A stretch of 64,000 nt of DNA from Yeguia hominis (GTDB lineage Bacteria; Bacillota; Clostridia; Oscillospirales; Acutalibacteraceae): positions 186,001 to 250,000 of the forward strand of contig NZ_JACRSN010000001.1 in assembly GCF_014384705.1 (NCBI RefSeq), written 5' to 3'. Every line of letters begins with the position of its first letter. Position 1 is the first letter of the stretch. Under the pieces are notes generated by a model. It saw only the letters and a list, made by a program, of their open reading frames with translations. It made no database searches and was not told the origin of the DNA. The position numbers and the translations under genes were made by a program. Below are positions 1-8,705 of the stretch, piece after piece.

Positions 1-746
1 GCAGCGGTGCTTCGCCGCTCTTTTTCCTGGACTATATCGCGGTCGGAAAAAACTACCCGGAAAAGGTTGCGCAGATCGTCTCCGGCGTTGCAGAAGGCTG
101 TGTGCAGTCCGGATGCGCGCTTGTCGGCGGCGAAACCGCTGAGATGCCGGGATTTTATCCGGTAGACGAATACGACCTCGCCGGCTTCTGCGTGGGAATG
201 GCCGACCGCAAAAACATGATCGACGGCTCTTCGGTGCAGGCCGGTGACGTTCTAATCGGGCTGCCCTCCTCCGGTGTGCACTCCAATGGTTTTTCTCTTG
301 TGCGCAAGCTCTTCAATATCAGTGAGCGCAACATCAACATGTACATGGCGGATCTCGGCATGACGCTGGGGGAATGTCTTTTGACACCGACAAAAATTTA
401 TGTAAAGCCGTTGCTTGCAGCGATGCAGAAGGTCTCCATCAATGCGGTCTCTCACATTACCGGCGGCGGATTCTATGAAAACATTCCGCGGATGCTGCCG
501 AAGGGGCTTTCCGCCAAAATCGAGAAACAATCGATTCCGGTGCTGCCGATCTTCACTTTGATGCAGGCGCAGGGCCGGATTGTAGAGCGCGATATGTACA
601 ACACCTTTAATATGGGGGTCGGCATGTGTGTTGCCGTCGCAAAAGAAGAGGCCGACGCTGCGCTCTGCGCATTCCGTACAGCCGGCGAATCGGCCTTTAT
701 CATGGGGCATGTCGTCAAGGGGGACGACGGGGTGGAATTATGCTGA
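1..746 (+). CDS. purM: Phosphoribosylformylglycinamidine cyclo-ligase PurM, 3' part
   Basis: Fifth step of de novo purine synthesis: ATP-dependent closure of FGAM to aminoimidazole ribotide in the cytoplasm. The open frame runs into the left window edge (first complete codon at base 3), so only about 247 C-terminal residues are present and roughly 95 are missing. The VGGETAEMPGFY motif of the PurM/AIRS family and the later glycine-rich HITGGGFYENIPR stretch are both visible. The stop overlaps the purN start by 7 bases, which indicates translational coupling in a pur operon. The 5' end, promoter and any purine riboswitch lie outside the window. Confidence 0.96.
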   Translation, partial: SGASPLFFLDYIAVGKNYPEKVAQIVSGVAEGCVQSGCALVGGETAEMPGFYPVDEYDLAGFCVGMADRKNMIDGSSVQAGDVLIGLPSSGVHSNGFSLVRKLFNISERNINMYMADLGMTLGECLLTPTKIYVKPLLAAMQKVSINAVSHITGGGFYENIPRMLPKGLSAKIEKQSIPVLPIFTLMQAQGRIVERDMYNTFNMGVGMCVAVAKEEADAALCAFRTAGESAFIMGHVVKGDDGVELC

Positions 747-1384
747 AAATTGCCGTCCTCGTTTCCGGCGGCGGAACCAATCTGCAGGCACTCCTTGACG
801 CACAAGCGCGCGGGGAAATTCAAAACGGGCAAATTGCCTGCGTCATCTCCTCCAACCCGGACGCCTACGCGCTGACACGCGCCAAAAACGCCGGAATTCC
901 GGGAGAAACACTTTCCCGAAAGGATTTTCCCTCTGCGGAAGCTTACGATCACGCGCTGCTCGATCTCCTTGACCGGTATCAGACGGATCTCATTGTCCTG
1001 GCAGGATTCATGACCATTATTCGGGAACCGATTGTCAATCGGTACAGCGGCAGGATTATCAATATTCATCCGGCGCTGATTCCGGCTTTCTGCGGCAAGG
1101 GATACTATGGGCTGCACGTCCATGAGGCTGCACTGGAGCGCGGCGTAAAACTCACCGGAGCAACAGTCCATTTTGTCAATGAGGTCTGCGACGGCGGTCC
1201 GATTATCCTGCAAAAAGCGGTTGCGGTCCTGCCGGACGACACACCGGAACGCTTGCAGCGGCGGGTTATGGAGGAGGCGGAATGGAAGCTTCTTCCCCTA
1301 GCCGTTTCCCTGTTTTGTGAAGGACGGCTTTCCGTCCAAGGCAACACCGTACAGATACTTGAGCGAAAGGAAGGCACTGCATGA
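740..1384 (+). CDS. purN: Phosphoribosylglycinamide formyltransferase PurN
   Basis: 10-formyl-THF-dependent formylation of GAR to FGAR. At 214 aa it has normal family length when started at the ATG at 740, inside the end of purM; the longer open frame has no extra conserved sequence. The N-terminal phosphate-binding VSGGGTN (8-14) is present. The catalytic trio appears as N108 and H110 in INIHPALIP, and D151 in CDGGPI, matching the Asn/His/Asp of the E. coli enzyme. Its stop overlaps the next start by 4 bases (ATGA). Confidence 0.96.
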   Translation: MLKIAVLVSGGGTNLQALLDAQARGEIQNGQIACVISSNPDAYALTRAKNAGIPGETLSRKDFPSAEAYDHALLDLLDRYQTDLIVLAGFMTIIREPIVNRYSGRIINIHPALIPAFCGKGYYGLHVHEAALERGVKLTGATVHFVNEVCDGGPIILQKAVAVLPDDTPERLQRRVMEEAEWKLLPLAVSLFCEGRLSVQGNTVQILERKEGTA

Positions 1385-2085
1385 ACCAAATTCACGATCT
1401 TCTGACCCAAAATACTTATCCGGGCCGCGGCATTCTTCTTGGAAAGAGCGCGGACGGAAACCACGCGGTTATCGCCTATTTTATTATGGGCCGCAGCGAA
1501 AACAGCCGGAACCGGATTTTTGTCCCGTTTGAGGCAGGCATCAAAACCGAAGCGTTCGATCCGGCGAAACTCCAGGATCCTTCGCTCATTATCTATGCGC
1601 CGGTTCGGGTTTCCGGAAGCGACACCATCGTGACCAACGGTGATCAAACCGACACGATCTATGACTTTCTGGAGGCAGGCGCAAGCTTTGAGGACGCACT
1701 GCGCACCCGCACTTTTGAGCCGGATGCGCCGAATTACACCCCGCGAATTTCCGGTCTTGTCAGTCTGCGCAACGGATTTTCCTATAAGCTCTCGATTTTA
1801 AAGAGTGCAGACGGAAACCCCGATGCAGTCCGCCGATATTTCTTTGACTATACCCCTGCTGTCTCCGGCGAGGGTCATTTCCTGCACACTTATCGCTGTG
1901 ACGGCAACCCGATTCCGTCTTTTACCGGAGAACCGGTGCCGGTCGCAATTTCCGGCGATCTCGATTCCTTCACCTCCCAGCTTTGGGAGAGCCTCAACGA
2001 AGACAATAAGGTTTCCCTCTTTACCCGCTATATTGACCTTGCAACCGGAGAAACCGAAACCCGGATTCTCAATAAAAATCAATAA
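1381..2085 (+). CDS. IMP cyclohydrolase, PurO-like stand-alone enzyme
   Basis: Predicted to close FAICAR to IMP, the last purine step. The 234-aa protein resembles the IMP_cyclohyd (PurO-like) family: N-terminal YPGRGILLGKSADG, then a YFIMGRSENSRNR segment typical of the family. It is not the MGS-like cyclohydrolase domain found at the N terminus of bacterial PurH. The next gene is the transformylase half, so this organism carries the PurH activities on two proteins. It overlaps purN by 4 bases; a GGAGG lies before the next gene. Family assignment is from recall of characteristic motifs. Confidence 0.88.
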   Translation: MNQIHDLLTQNTYPGRGILLGKSADGNHAVIAYFIMGRSENSRNRIFVPFEAGIKTEAFDPAKLQDPSLIIYAPVRVSGSDTIVTNGDQTDTIYDFLEAGASFEDALRTRTFEPDAPNYTPRISGLVSLRNGFSYKLSILKSADGNPDAVRRYFFDYTPAVSGEGHFLHTYRCDGNPIPSFTGEPVPVAISGDLDSFTSQLWESLNEDNKVSLFTRYIDLATGETETRILNKNQ

Positions 2086-2100
2086 GGAGGCGTTACGGCC

Positions 2101-3279
2101 ATGGCGAACGAACTTATGCTCAAATACGGATGCAACCCGAATCAGAAGCCGTCCCGCATTTTCATGAAGGAGGGCGGAGAACTTCCGATTGAAGTTCTGA
2201 ACGGCAAACCCGGATACATCAATTTTCTGGACGCCTTTAACAGCTGGCAGCTGGTCAAAGAGTTAAAAGCTGCTTTAGGACTTCCTGCTGCGGCATCCTT
2301 CAAACACGTCAGTCCTGCCGGAGCCGGCGTCGGCCTTCCGCTTTCTGACACGCTGAAAAAAATCTATTTTGTCGATGATCTCCCGCTCTCTCCGCTTGCC
2401 TGTGCCTACGCCCGGGCGCGCGGCGCAGACCGGATGTCCTCCTACGGCGATTTTATCGCGCTTTCGGATCCCTGCGATGCCGAAACCGCCAATCTCATCA
2501 AGCGCGAAGTCTCCGACGGTGTGATTGCGCCCGGATACACGCCGGAAGCGCTCGCGATTTTGAAGTCCAAACGCAAGGGCACTTACAATATCATTCAAAT
2601 TGACGAAACCTATGTCCCGGCTCCGATTGAGCACAAAGATGTTTTCGGCGTCACCTTTGAACAGGGACGCAATGAACTGAAGATCGACGCCTCTCTCCTA
2701 TCGGAGCTGCCGACCGCCAACAAAACGCTTCCGGAAGAAGCGAAACGAGACCTCGTGATTGCCCTCATCGCCCTGAAATATACACAGTCCAACTCCGTCT
2801 GCTATGCAAAGGACGGACAGGTTATCGGTGTCGGTGCCGGACAGCAGTCCCGCGTGCACTGCACAAGACTTGCCGGAAACAAAGCGGATAACTGGTATCT
2901 GCGTCAGCATCCGAAGGTGCTTGCCCTACCGTTTAAAGCGGACATCCGCCGTCCGGACCGGGACAACACCATTGATGTCTACATCGGAGAAGAATATGAG
3001 GACGTTCTCCGCGACGGTGCCTGGGAGCTTTTCTTTACGGAAAAGCCGGAACCGCTTTCCCGTGAGGAGAAACGCGCATGGCTGCAAACACTTTCCGGTG
3101 TCTCGCTGGGCTCCGACGCCTTCTTCCCATTCGGCGATAACATCGAGCGCGCGCACAAGAGCGGCGTCGCCTACATCGCACAGCCCGGCGGATCCATCCG
3201 GGACGACAATGTCATTGAAACCTGTGACAAATACGGAATCGCAATGGCATTCACCGGAATTCGTCTGTTCCACCACTGA
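2101..3279 (+). CDS. AICAR formyltransferase (PurH-like, no cyclohydrolase domain)
   Basis: Transfers a formyl group from 10-formyl-THF to AICAR. The 392-aa protein starts directly with the KYGCNPNQKPSRIF segment that opens the transformylase domain, so the roughly 200-residue N-terminal cyclohydrolase domain of standard PurH is absent. FKHVSPAGAGVG (around 67-78) corresponds to the KHxNPCG catalytic loop of PurH with changed residues, as seen in this Clostridia subfamily. A late GGSIRDDNVI matches the PurH C terminus. SD AAGGAGG is 9 bases before the ATG. The previous gene supplies the cyclohydrolase. Confidence 0.92.
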   Translation: MANELMLKYGCNPNQKPSRIFMKEGGELPIEVLNGKPGYINFLDAFNSWQLVKELKAALGLPAAASFKHVSPAGAGVGLPLSDTLKKIYFVDDLPLSPLACAYARARGADRMSSYGDFIALSDPCDAETANLIKREVSDGVIAPGYTPEALAILKSKRKGTYNIIQIDETYVPAPIEHKDVFGVTFEQGRNELKIDASLLSELPTANKTLPEEAKRDLVIALIALKYTQSNSVCYAKDGQVIGVGAGQQSRVHCTRLAGNKADNWYLRQHPKVLALPFKADIRRPDRDNTIDVYIGEEYEDVLRDGAWELFFTEKPEPLSREEKRAWLQTLSGVSLGSDAFFPFGDNIERAHKSGVAYIAQPGGSIRDDNVIETCDKYGIAMAFTGIRLFHH

Positions 3280-3302
3280 GTTTTGCAGAGGAGAAAAGCA
3301 CC

Positions 3303-4574
3303 ATGAAATTACTGGTTATCGGAAGTGGCGGCCGGGAACATGCGATCATTCGCAAGCTTCTCGAAAGCCCCAAGGTTCAAAAAATTTACTGCGCGCCCGG
3401 AAATGGCGGGATTGCCTGTGACGCAGAATGTGTTCCGATTTCCCCAATGGATCTGGACGGCGTAGTCCGGTTTGCAAAAGAACAGGAAATCGATCTTGTG
3501 TTCGTTGCGCCGGACGACCCTCTCGCTGCGGGAATGGTCGACGCGCTGGAAGCCGCTGGAATCGCTGCTTTCGGGCCGTGTGCAGCGGCTGCTGAAATTG
3601 AAAGCAGCAAAGTTTTCTCCAAAAATCTGATGAAACAATACGGCATCCCCACTGCGGATTATGCGGTATTTTCTGATCCGGCTGACGCGCTGCGGTATAT
3701 CCGCGAGCAGGGCCGCTATCCGACTGTAATCAAAGCAGATGGGCTGGCGCTTGGAAAAGGCGTTCTGATCTGTACTGACGAAAAACAGGCCACAGCCGCG
3801 CTGCATTCTATCATGGAAGACAAAGTCTTTGGAAATGCCGGAAGCCGTGTGGTTGTGGAAGAATTTCTGACCGGGCCGGAGGTTTCTGTCCTTGCGTTTA
3901 CCGATGGAATTGTGATGAAACCGATGGTCGCCTCCAAAGACCACAAGCGCGCGCTGGATCACGACGAGGGGCTCAACACCGGCGGAATGGGAACCATCAG
4001 TCCGAACCCCTACTATACGGACGCGATCGCAAAGGAATGCATGGAAACGATCTTCCTGCCCACCATGCACGCCATGAACGCAGAGGGTCGCACCTTCCGC
4101 GGCTGTCTCTATTTTGGTTTAATGCTCACGCCGGACGGCCCGAAGGTGATCGAATACAACGCGCGTTTCGGCGATCCGGAAACGCAGGTCGTCCTGCCGC
4201 GTCTGAAAACAGATCTCGTCGAGATTTTGCTTGCAATTATCGAAAACCGACTCTCTGACCTGGAAATTGAATGGAAAGACGGCGCTGCCGCCTGTGTCGT
4301 CATGGCGTCCGGCGGATATCCCGGCTCATATCGGAAAGGAATTCCGATCACCGGCCTTTCTGCAGACGGTCAGCTTTCTGACAGCGACGCCGTGGTTTAC
4401 CACGCTGGGACAGCGCAAAAAGACGGCGCTTTCCAGACTGCCGGCGGTCGGGTGCTTGGCGTCACGGCATGCGGTGCAACACTCGACGAGGCGCTGCAAA
4501 AGGCGTATGACGGGGTCTCCAAAATTCATTTTGACGGCGCGCACTATCGTCACGACATTGGGAAAACCACCTGA
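3303..4574 (+). CDS. purD: Phosphoribosylamine-glycine ligase PurD
   Basis: ATP-grasp enzyme that joins phosphoribosylamine and glycine to give GAR. The 423-aa length is standard. Visible motifs: N-terminal GSGGREHAI, the ATP-grasp KADGLALGKGV stretch, KDHKRALDHDEGLNTGGMGT, and the metal-binding EYNARFGDPETQ. SD GAGGAG precedes the ATG. It is the last gene of the purine run; after it the sequence changes to IS remnants and no clear terminator hairpin was seen in the 85 bases before the first IS end. Confidence 0.97.
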   Translation: MKLLVIGSGGREHAIIRKLLESPKVQKIYCAPGNGGIACDAECVPISPMDLDGVVRFAKEQEIDLVFVAPDDPLAAGMVDALEAAGIAAFGPCAAAAEIESSKVFSKNLMKQYGIPTADYAVFSDPADALRYIREQGRYPTVIKADGLALGKGVLICTDEKQATAALHSIMEDKVFGNAGSRVVVEEFLTGPEVSVLAFTDGIVMKPMVASKDHKRALDHDEGLNTGGMGTISPNPYYTDAIAKECMETIFLPTMHAMNAEGRTFRGCLYFGLMLTPDGPKVIEYNARFGDPETQVVLPRLKTDLVEILLAIIENRLSDLEIEWKDGAAACVVMASGGYPGSYRKGIPITGLSADGQLSDSDAVVYHAGTAQKDGAFQTAGGRVLGVTACGATLDEALQKAYDGVSKIHFDGAHYRHDIGKTT

Positions 4575-4660
4575 TTGCAGCCTGTATCCTTTCTGATTCC
4601 ACTGCACCGCACAGCCGCGGTGTCCATCATCATTAAAAAAGCCCCTTTTCGCATGGCTAA

Positions 4661-5228
4661 GTGTACCGATCCCCGTTTAACAGACAAAGAAAAAAGCGTC
4701 CAGTCGCAGAATAGCGGCGAATTACACGGCCTTGCTCCGGATTTCAAACGGAGTGAGGCCGTTTTTCAGGCTGATCCGCTCATAGTTGTAGAATCGCACA
4801 TACTCCGCCACCGCCTGTTCGATTTCGGCCCGGCACAAAAATTTTCTCCGATACAGGCACTCTGTTTTCAGCGTCCCGAAAAAATTTTCCATTGCCGCAT
4901 TGTCATAAGGGCATCCGGGGCTGGATATTGACGGCTGAATGTGGTATTCTTGGCTTAGGTCAAAGTATGCTTGGTCTGTATATTGAAATCTTGGTCGCTG
5001 TGGAGGATTCGTCCATCAGCGACCTTCTCTTTTTTACAGGCATCCCGATGCTATTATAAAAGTGGACACGGAAGGGTAGAAAAAAGCCTAACCGTGGAGT
5101 AATATAAAGGCGAGTATTCTACCGGAAAGGAGCTCATCTTTATGTCTAAACACTTAAATCCGTTAGAAAAAGAATTTCTGATTCGCCAGCACCATTTTTC
5201 CGCACAGATCCAGTACGGCACACAGATA
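4661..5228 (-). mobile_element. Truncated IS3-type element, left copy, fused to another IS end
   Basis: Bases 4676-5048 are close to identical to 16658-17010 of the fuller IS3-type element downstream. On the minus strand they encode the C-terminal part of its OrfB, including NFFGTLKTECLYRRKF, which holds the DDE-type glutamate. The copy then breaks: about 135 bases (5049-5183) of unrelated sequence follow, then 45 bases matching 17062-17107 of the IS3 element resume. The IS256-type element begins at 5229. A terminal inverted repeat like GTGTACCGATCC is recognisable near 4661. No intact transposase remains. Confidence 0.8.
5049..5183 (+). mobile_element. Short end fragment of an unidentified second IS
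   Basis: This is the foreign insert inside the left IS3-type remnant. On the plus strand it contains a strong SD (GGAAAGGAG) and an ATG at 5142 that starts MSKHLNPLEKEFLI, which looks like the N terminus of an IS orfA/helix-turn-helix protein. The reading frame then runs out of frame into IS3 and IS256 sequence and is meaningless after about 14 codons. The 93 bases before the ATG resemble an IS left end (GTGGACACGG). The family could not be named. Confidence 0.5.
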
Positions 5229-6580
5229 GGTACTGTCAAGATTTATGCGCAAATTTATTTGCAGACTCCGGCTGAATGAAGTCAGCCGGCAATAGGGACG
5301 TCGTTCAAAGCCGCCTCCAGATGCTTCATGTTCATGTACTTCTTGTTGCCCCACTGCGTTCCCGCCACATGACGCAGCCTTGCACAGACCAGCATCAGCG
5401 CAGAGTTCCCATCGGGGAACGTTCCCACCACACGCGTCCTGCGGCGGATCTCACGGTTCAGCCGCTCGATCGCATTGTTGGTGCGGATACGCGTCCAGTG
5501 CTCGCTGGGAAAATCACAGCAGGTCAGCGTTTCCTCGATGCCGTCCTCGACCTTCTTGGCAGCCTCCTTCAGCTTCATCGCTCTCAGTTCGGCAACGACA
5601 GCTCTTGCCTTCTTGCGGGAGGCTTTCTTGCTCTCCTGCGCGCGGATCGCCTTGAGCATTTTCGCTACCATCTTAACCTTGGATCTGGGCACAACGGAGA
5701 AAACATTGCGGTAGAAATGCACGATGCAGCGCTGGTATTTGGCATCTGGGAATACTTCGCCCACGGCCTCCAGCATCCCCATGCACTTGTCGCCGACGAT
5801 GAGCTTTACGCCGTCTAGACCCCGCCCGCGCAGCCGCTGGAAGAAGCTGACCCAGCTGACCTTGTCCTCTTTCATCCCCTCGGCAGCGCCCAGAACCTCA
5901 CGAAACCCGTCCTCATTCACGGCGATTGCCACCAGAATGGCGACATTTTCGTATTCTCCGCCCCAGTTGCGGCGCAGGCAGATGCCGTCCACATAGACAC
6001 ATACGGATACCGTCCGCCCTGTAGTGGCCGGTTCCGCCAGTCCTCAATGTGGACGCAGGCTTTCTTGTTCAGTTCGCTGACGGCAGTGGGCGAGACCTTG
6101 CTGTCCCACAGGACTTCGGTGATGTCTTCCACACGGCGCACGGAAACGCCTGCCAGATACATTTCAATGAGGGCCTCCTCCACGCTGCTCTCCCGGCGGC
6201 GATACCGCTCGATGATGACCGTCTCGAAGGACACACCCTTGCGCCGCGGCATATGGAGCGTGACATCGCCGGAGGTCGTGGTGAGGCAGCGGTCATAGCG
6301 GCCGCTGCGATAGCCTTGACGGGCCTCGCTGCGCCCGCAGCGGGCCGCCTGCGTCAGGGACTCCGCCTCCTTTTCCAGCAGCTCGTTCAGGGTTTCTTCC
6401 ACGCTGCTTCGGACCAATTCCTTGATCTGCCCCTTGACTAGTTCCTCATTTAGCTGTACAATTTTCTCGGACATCGTTTGCTGTCTCCTTTCGAATGTTT
6501 GTGTTGTGACTTCATTCTACCAGAGCCTGCAAGCTATGTCTTCTTTTATCCTCTTTTCAATTTGCGCAGCTTATCTTACC
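5229..6580 (-). mobile_element. IS256 (Mutator)-family insertion sequence
   Basis: About 1.35 kb, the usual IS256 size. Imperfect terminal inverted repeats are visible: GGTACTGTCAAGATTTATGC at 5229 and, on the opposite strand from 6580, GGTAAGATAAGCTGCGCAAA; both continue into GCGCAAAT. It encodes one transposase, which is frameshifted. It sits in the truncated IS3-type remnant and forms the left border of the A+T-rich island. No target-site duplication was found by eye. Confidence 0.85.
5282..6474 (-). pseudogene. IS256-family transposase, frameshifted
   Basis: Two overlapping minus-strand frames together make a full Mutator-type transposase of about 395 aa. The N-terminal half (6474 to about 6000) begins MSEKIVQLNEELVKGQ. 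The C-terminal half (about 5992 to 5282) begins at VDGICLRRNWGGEYENV, carrying the first catalytic Asp, followed by LIVGDKCMGM (second Asp) and NAIERLNREIRRRT (Glu). The break is at RYPYV/VDGI near 6000, where TATGTGTCTATGTGGAC needs a shift of one base to join the frames. IS256 transposases are normally a single frame, so this copy is probably inactive. Confidence 0.88.
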
Positions 6581-6651
6581 TTATCCGAAAAAACAGACCA
6601 TCCTTATTCATTGGAACTTCATTGGAGCAGTCGAACTGCCCCAAGAACAGA

Positions 6652-6697
6652 AAAAATCGGCATAGCCGGAGCACTCCGAACTATGCCGATTTTTTTC
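6652..6697 (-). terminator. Rho-independent terminator, bidirectional
   Basis: Near-perfect inverted repeat: AAAAAATCGGCATAG, a loop with a smaller TCGGAG/CTCCGA stem, then CTATGCCGATTTTTTT. It lies about 220 bases beyond the stop of the last gene of the minus-strand sugar operon and before the IS256 element. The symmetrical A and T runs allow function on both strands. The rest of the 336-base gap (6581-6916) is A+T-rich and shows no convincing gene. Confidence 0.75.
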
Positions 6698-6916
6698 AAG
6701 GTATATAATCCCTTAGTGAGACACGCTTTCGCTGTGCTTTTTTCGACAAGCTGTCATGGATATAAAAAAACACCTATGCTTTTTTGTAGTTTCACTTCTT
6801 AGGAGAAATAACTATATTCCTCGGCAGACAAACTGCATATTAAGAAAAGTTTTTCTTGTTTTCTTAATGCCCATTTAACTAAAAAACGTTGTATATAGGT
6901 TTTATGAAACAAAGTT

Positions 6917-7915
6917 CTATAGAAAAATCTCCTGATGTTGAAGTAGCGATTTTTGAATTGCATCGCACATTTCTATACTCCAGACGCCTTCCTCAATAGA
7001 ATAGACCGGTGTTTTTTCTGTCTGAATACAATCGGAAAAATGCTTCCACATTGTAAGATGGCTTTCTTCTGGATCACATGTCAAATCATATGCATTTCCT
7101 TCATAAGGAAACACTTCGATTTTGTTGGAATTAACAGAAAGATAGCCTTTTGTGCCCCAAACGGAAATTTGTTCTGCATTTCCATCAAGAATTCCAGAAT
7201 GACTATAACTAACCTTTAGTGGTGCATTAAAACCACAAATAGTTAAAATATGGTCGTAAGCGCCATAAGTAGGACGCAGATTGCTTCCGGTTGCATAGAT
7301 CCATTCAGGTTTTCCAAAAAGCTGTGTTAAAATTGCGAGATAATGGATTCCGCCGTCCATAATTGCACCTAGTGGATAATCAGCCTCAATACGCCATTTA
7401 GTCAGTGCATATCCATCCATTGCTGATCGTATGCCGTCTATAATATAATGGAAATGCATGTCACAGTAAACTGGTTCTCCTATGGTACCATCGCGCAGAA
7501 GGCCTTTCGCTTTCTGTATAGAATCGGCATAAACGAAATTTTCTAGGACATAAACATATTTTCCGCTTATTCTCGACGCTTCCAATATCTGCTTTGCTTC
7601 TGGACCATTTACTGCCATTGGCTTTTCTAAAAACACATGTTTCCCCGCCTGCAGTGCGCGAAGTGCCATTTTTCCATTATTTGCAATTGGAAGTGCGACA
7701 AATACTGCATCTAAATCTTTTCTTGCTAGAAGCTCATTAACATCCAAATAGCAATCCGCATCTGGATATTCTTTCTTTGCTTTATCTAGTGTTTGTTGTG
7801 TTCTAGCACAAAACGCCCGCACCTCGAAAGTTTGGTCCAATTTTTTTATAATTGCTGTATGGATATTCTGCCAAATCAACCCTGGACCGATAATTCCTAA
7901 ATTCCATTTTACCAT
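6917..7915 (-). CDS. Gfo/Idh/MocA-family oxidoreductase
   Basis: Probable NAD(P)-dependent sugar or polyol dehydrogenase of 332 aa. An N-terminal Rossmann fold opens with LGIIGPGLIW (6-14), and the family EKP motif with its catalytic lysine is at 97-99 (FLEKPMAV). The C-terminal half is the GFO/IDH alpha/beta domain. It is the last gene of the eight-gene A+T-rich operon, 22 bases after the dehydrogenase gene, so it likely works on the sugar released by the GH172 enzyme. The exact substrate cannot be read from sequence. Confidence 0.88.
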   Translation of the reverse strand: MVKWNLGIIGPGLIWQNIHTAIIKKLDQTFEVRAFCARTQQTLDKAKKEYPDADCYLDVNELLARKDLDAVFVALPIANNGKMALRALQAGKHVFLEKPMAVNGPEAKQILEASRISGKYVYVLENFVYADSIQKAKGLLRDGTIGEPVYCDMHFHYIIDGIRSAMDGYALTKWRIEADYPLGAIMDGGIHYLAILTQLFGKPEWIYATGSNLRPTYGAYDHILTICGFNAPLKVSYSHSGILDGNAEQISVWGTKGYLSVNSNKIEVFPYEGNAYDLTCDPEESHLTMWKHFSDCIQTEKTPVYSIEEGVWSIEMCDAIQKSLLQHQEIFL

Positions 7916-7937
7916 TGAATATTCCCCTTTATTTATA

Positions 7938-8690
7938 TTAATAATAAAAAGCTTCCCCTGTATTGTGCCAAAAAAACGGCGCTTCTAAATCATCCTTATG
8001 CTTTTCAATCACCATACGAATTCGCTGTGCAGATAACGCCGGCGGCTGTACCTGCCCCATTCCTTTCGGTGGCTGTGGACAGCCATCCTGCATCCTTGTC
8101 TGTACACCACCCGGGCAAATACATAAAACTTTGATTTTATAACCTGCATTAATAAAATATCGCTGCATCAGGCAAGCTCCCATATTGAGCGCTGTTTTAG
8201 ACATATTATAGGCATAAGGGTATTCATCGGCGCGAAAAGTTGCTGTTCGCGTTTCCATAAAGCTGGCAGCACCGGAAGAAATATTGACATATGCTTTTTC
8301 ATCTCCCTTGCGAAGCAGGGGGATTAATTCTTTTGCAATTCTCAGACTCCCAAGTGCATTGATATTGATCGTATCAAGGAAGCCGTCAACATCAATTTCT
8401 TCAAGCGGAAGCTTATAATCTGCGGGCCATACACCTGCATTGTTGATAATCAGCTCGAGTGCATTGCTCTTTTTTTTAATTTCGGCGCACCCTTTTTTAA
8501 CAGATTCTGTGCAGCCAATATCCATTTGTACAAGCTGCAATTGATCTCCATAGCATTTTTTCAGCGCCTCCAACTCGGGCGTAATAGCACTGCGAATTGC
8601 GCCGAACACACGATATCCTGCTTCTAAATATTGTTCTGCTAGCGCAAGACCTAATCCGCGTGCGCAACCTGTTACCAATATATCTTTCAT
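7938..8690 (-). CDS. Short-chain dehydrogenase/reductase
   Basis: Classical SDR of 250 aa. Cofactor motif TGCARGLG (7-14), NNAG (83-86), catalytic Ser (138/139), Tyr161 and Lys165 in YAYNMSKTAL are all present. It lies 15 bases after the GH172 gene with an SD AGGAGG, in the same operon as a second oxidoreductase. The pair may interconvert an unusual sugar by oxidation and reduction at one carbon (inference). Substrate unknown. Confidence 0.88.
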   Translation of the reverse strand: MKDILVTGCARGLGLALAEQYLEAGYRVFGAIRSAITPELEALKKCYGDQLQLVQMDIGCTESVKKGCAEIKKKSNALELIINNAGVWPADYKLPLEEIDVDGFLDTININALGSLRIAKELIPLLRKGDEKAYVNISSGAASFMETRTATFRADEYPYAYNMSKTALNMGACLMQRYFINAGYKIKVLCICPGGVQTRMQDGCPQPPKGMGQVQPPALSAQRIRMVIEKHKDDLEAPFFWHNTGEAFYY

Positions 8691-8705
8691 TTATATAACC
8701 TCCTT

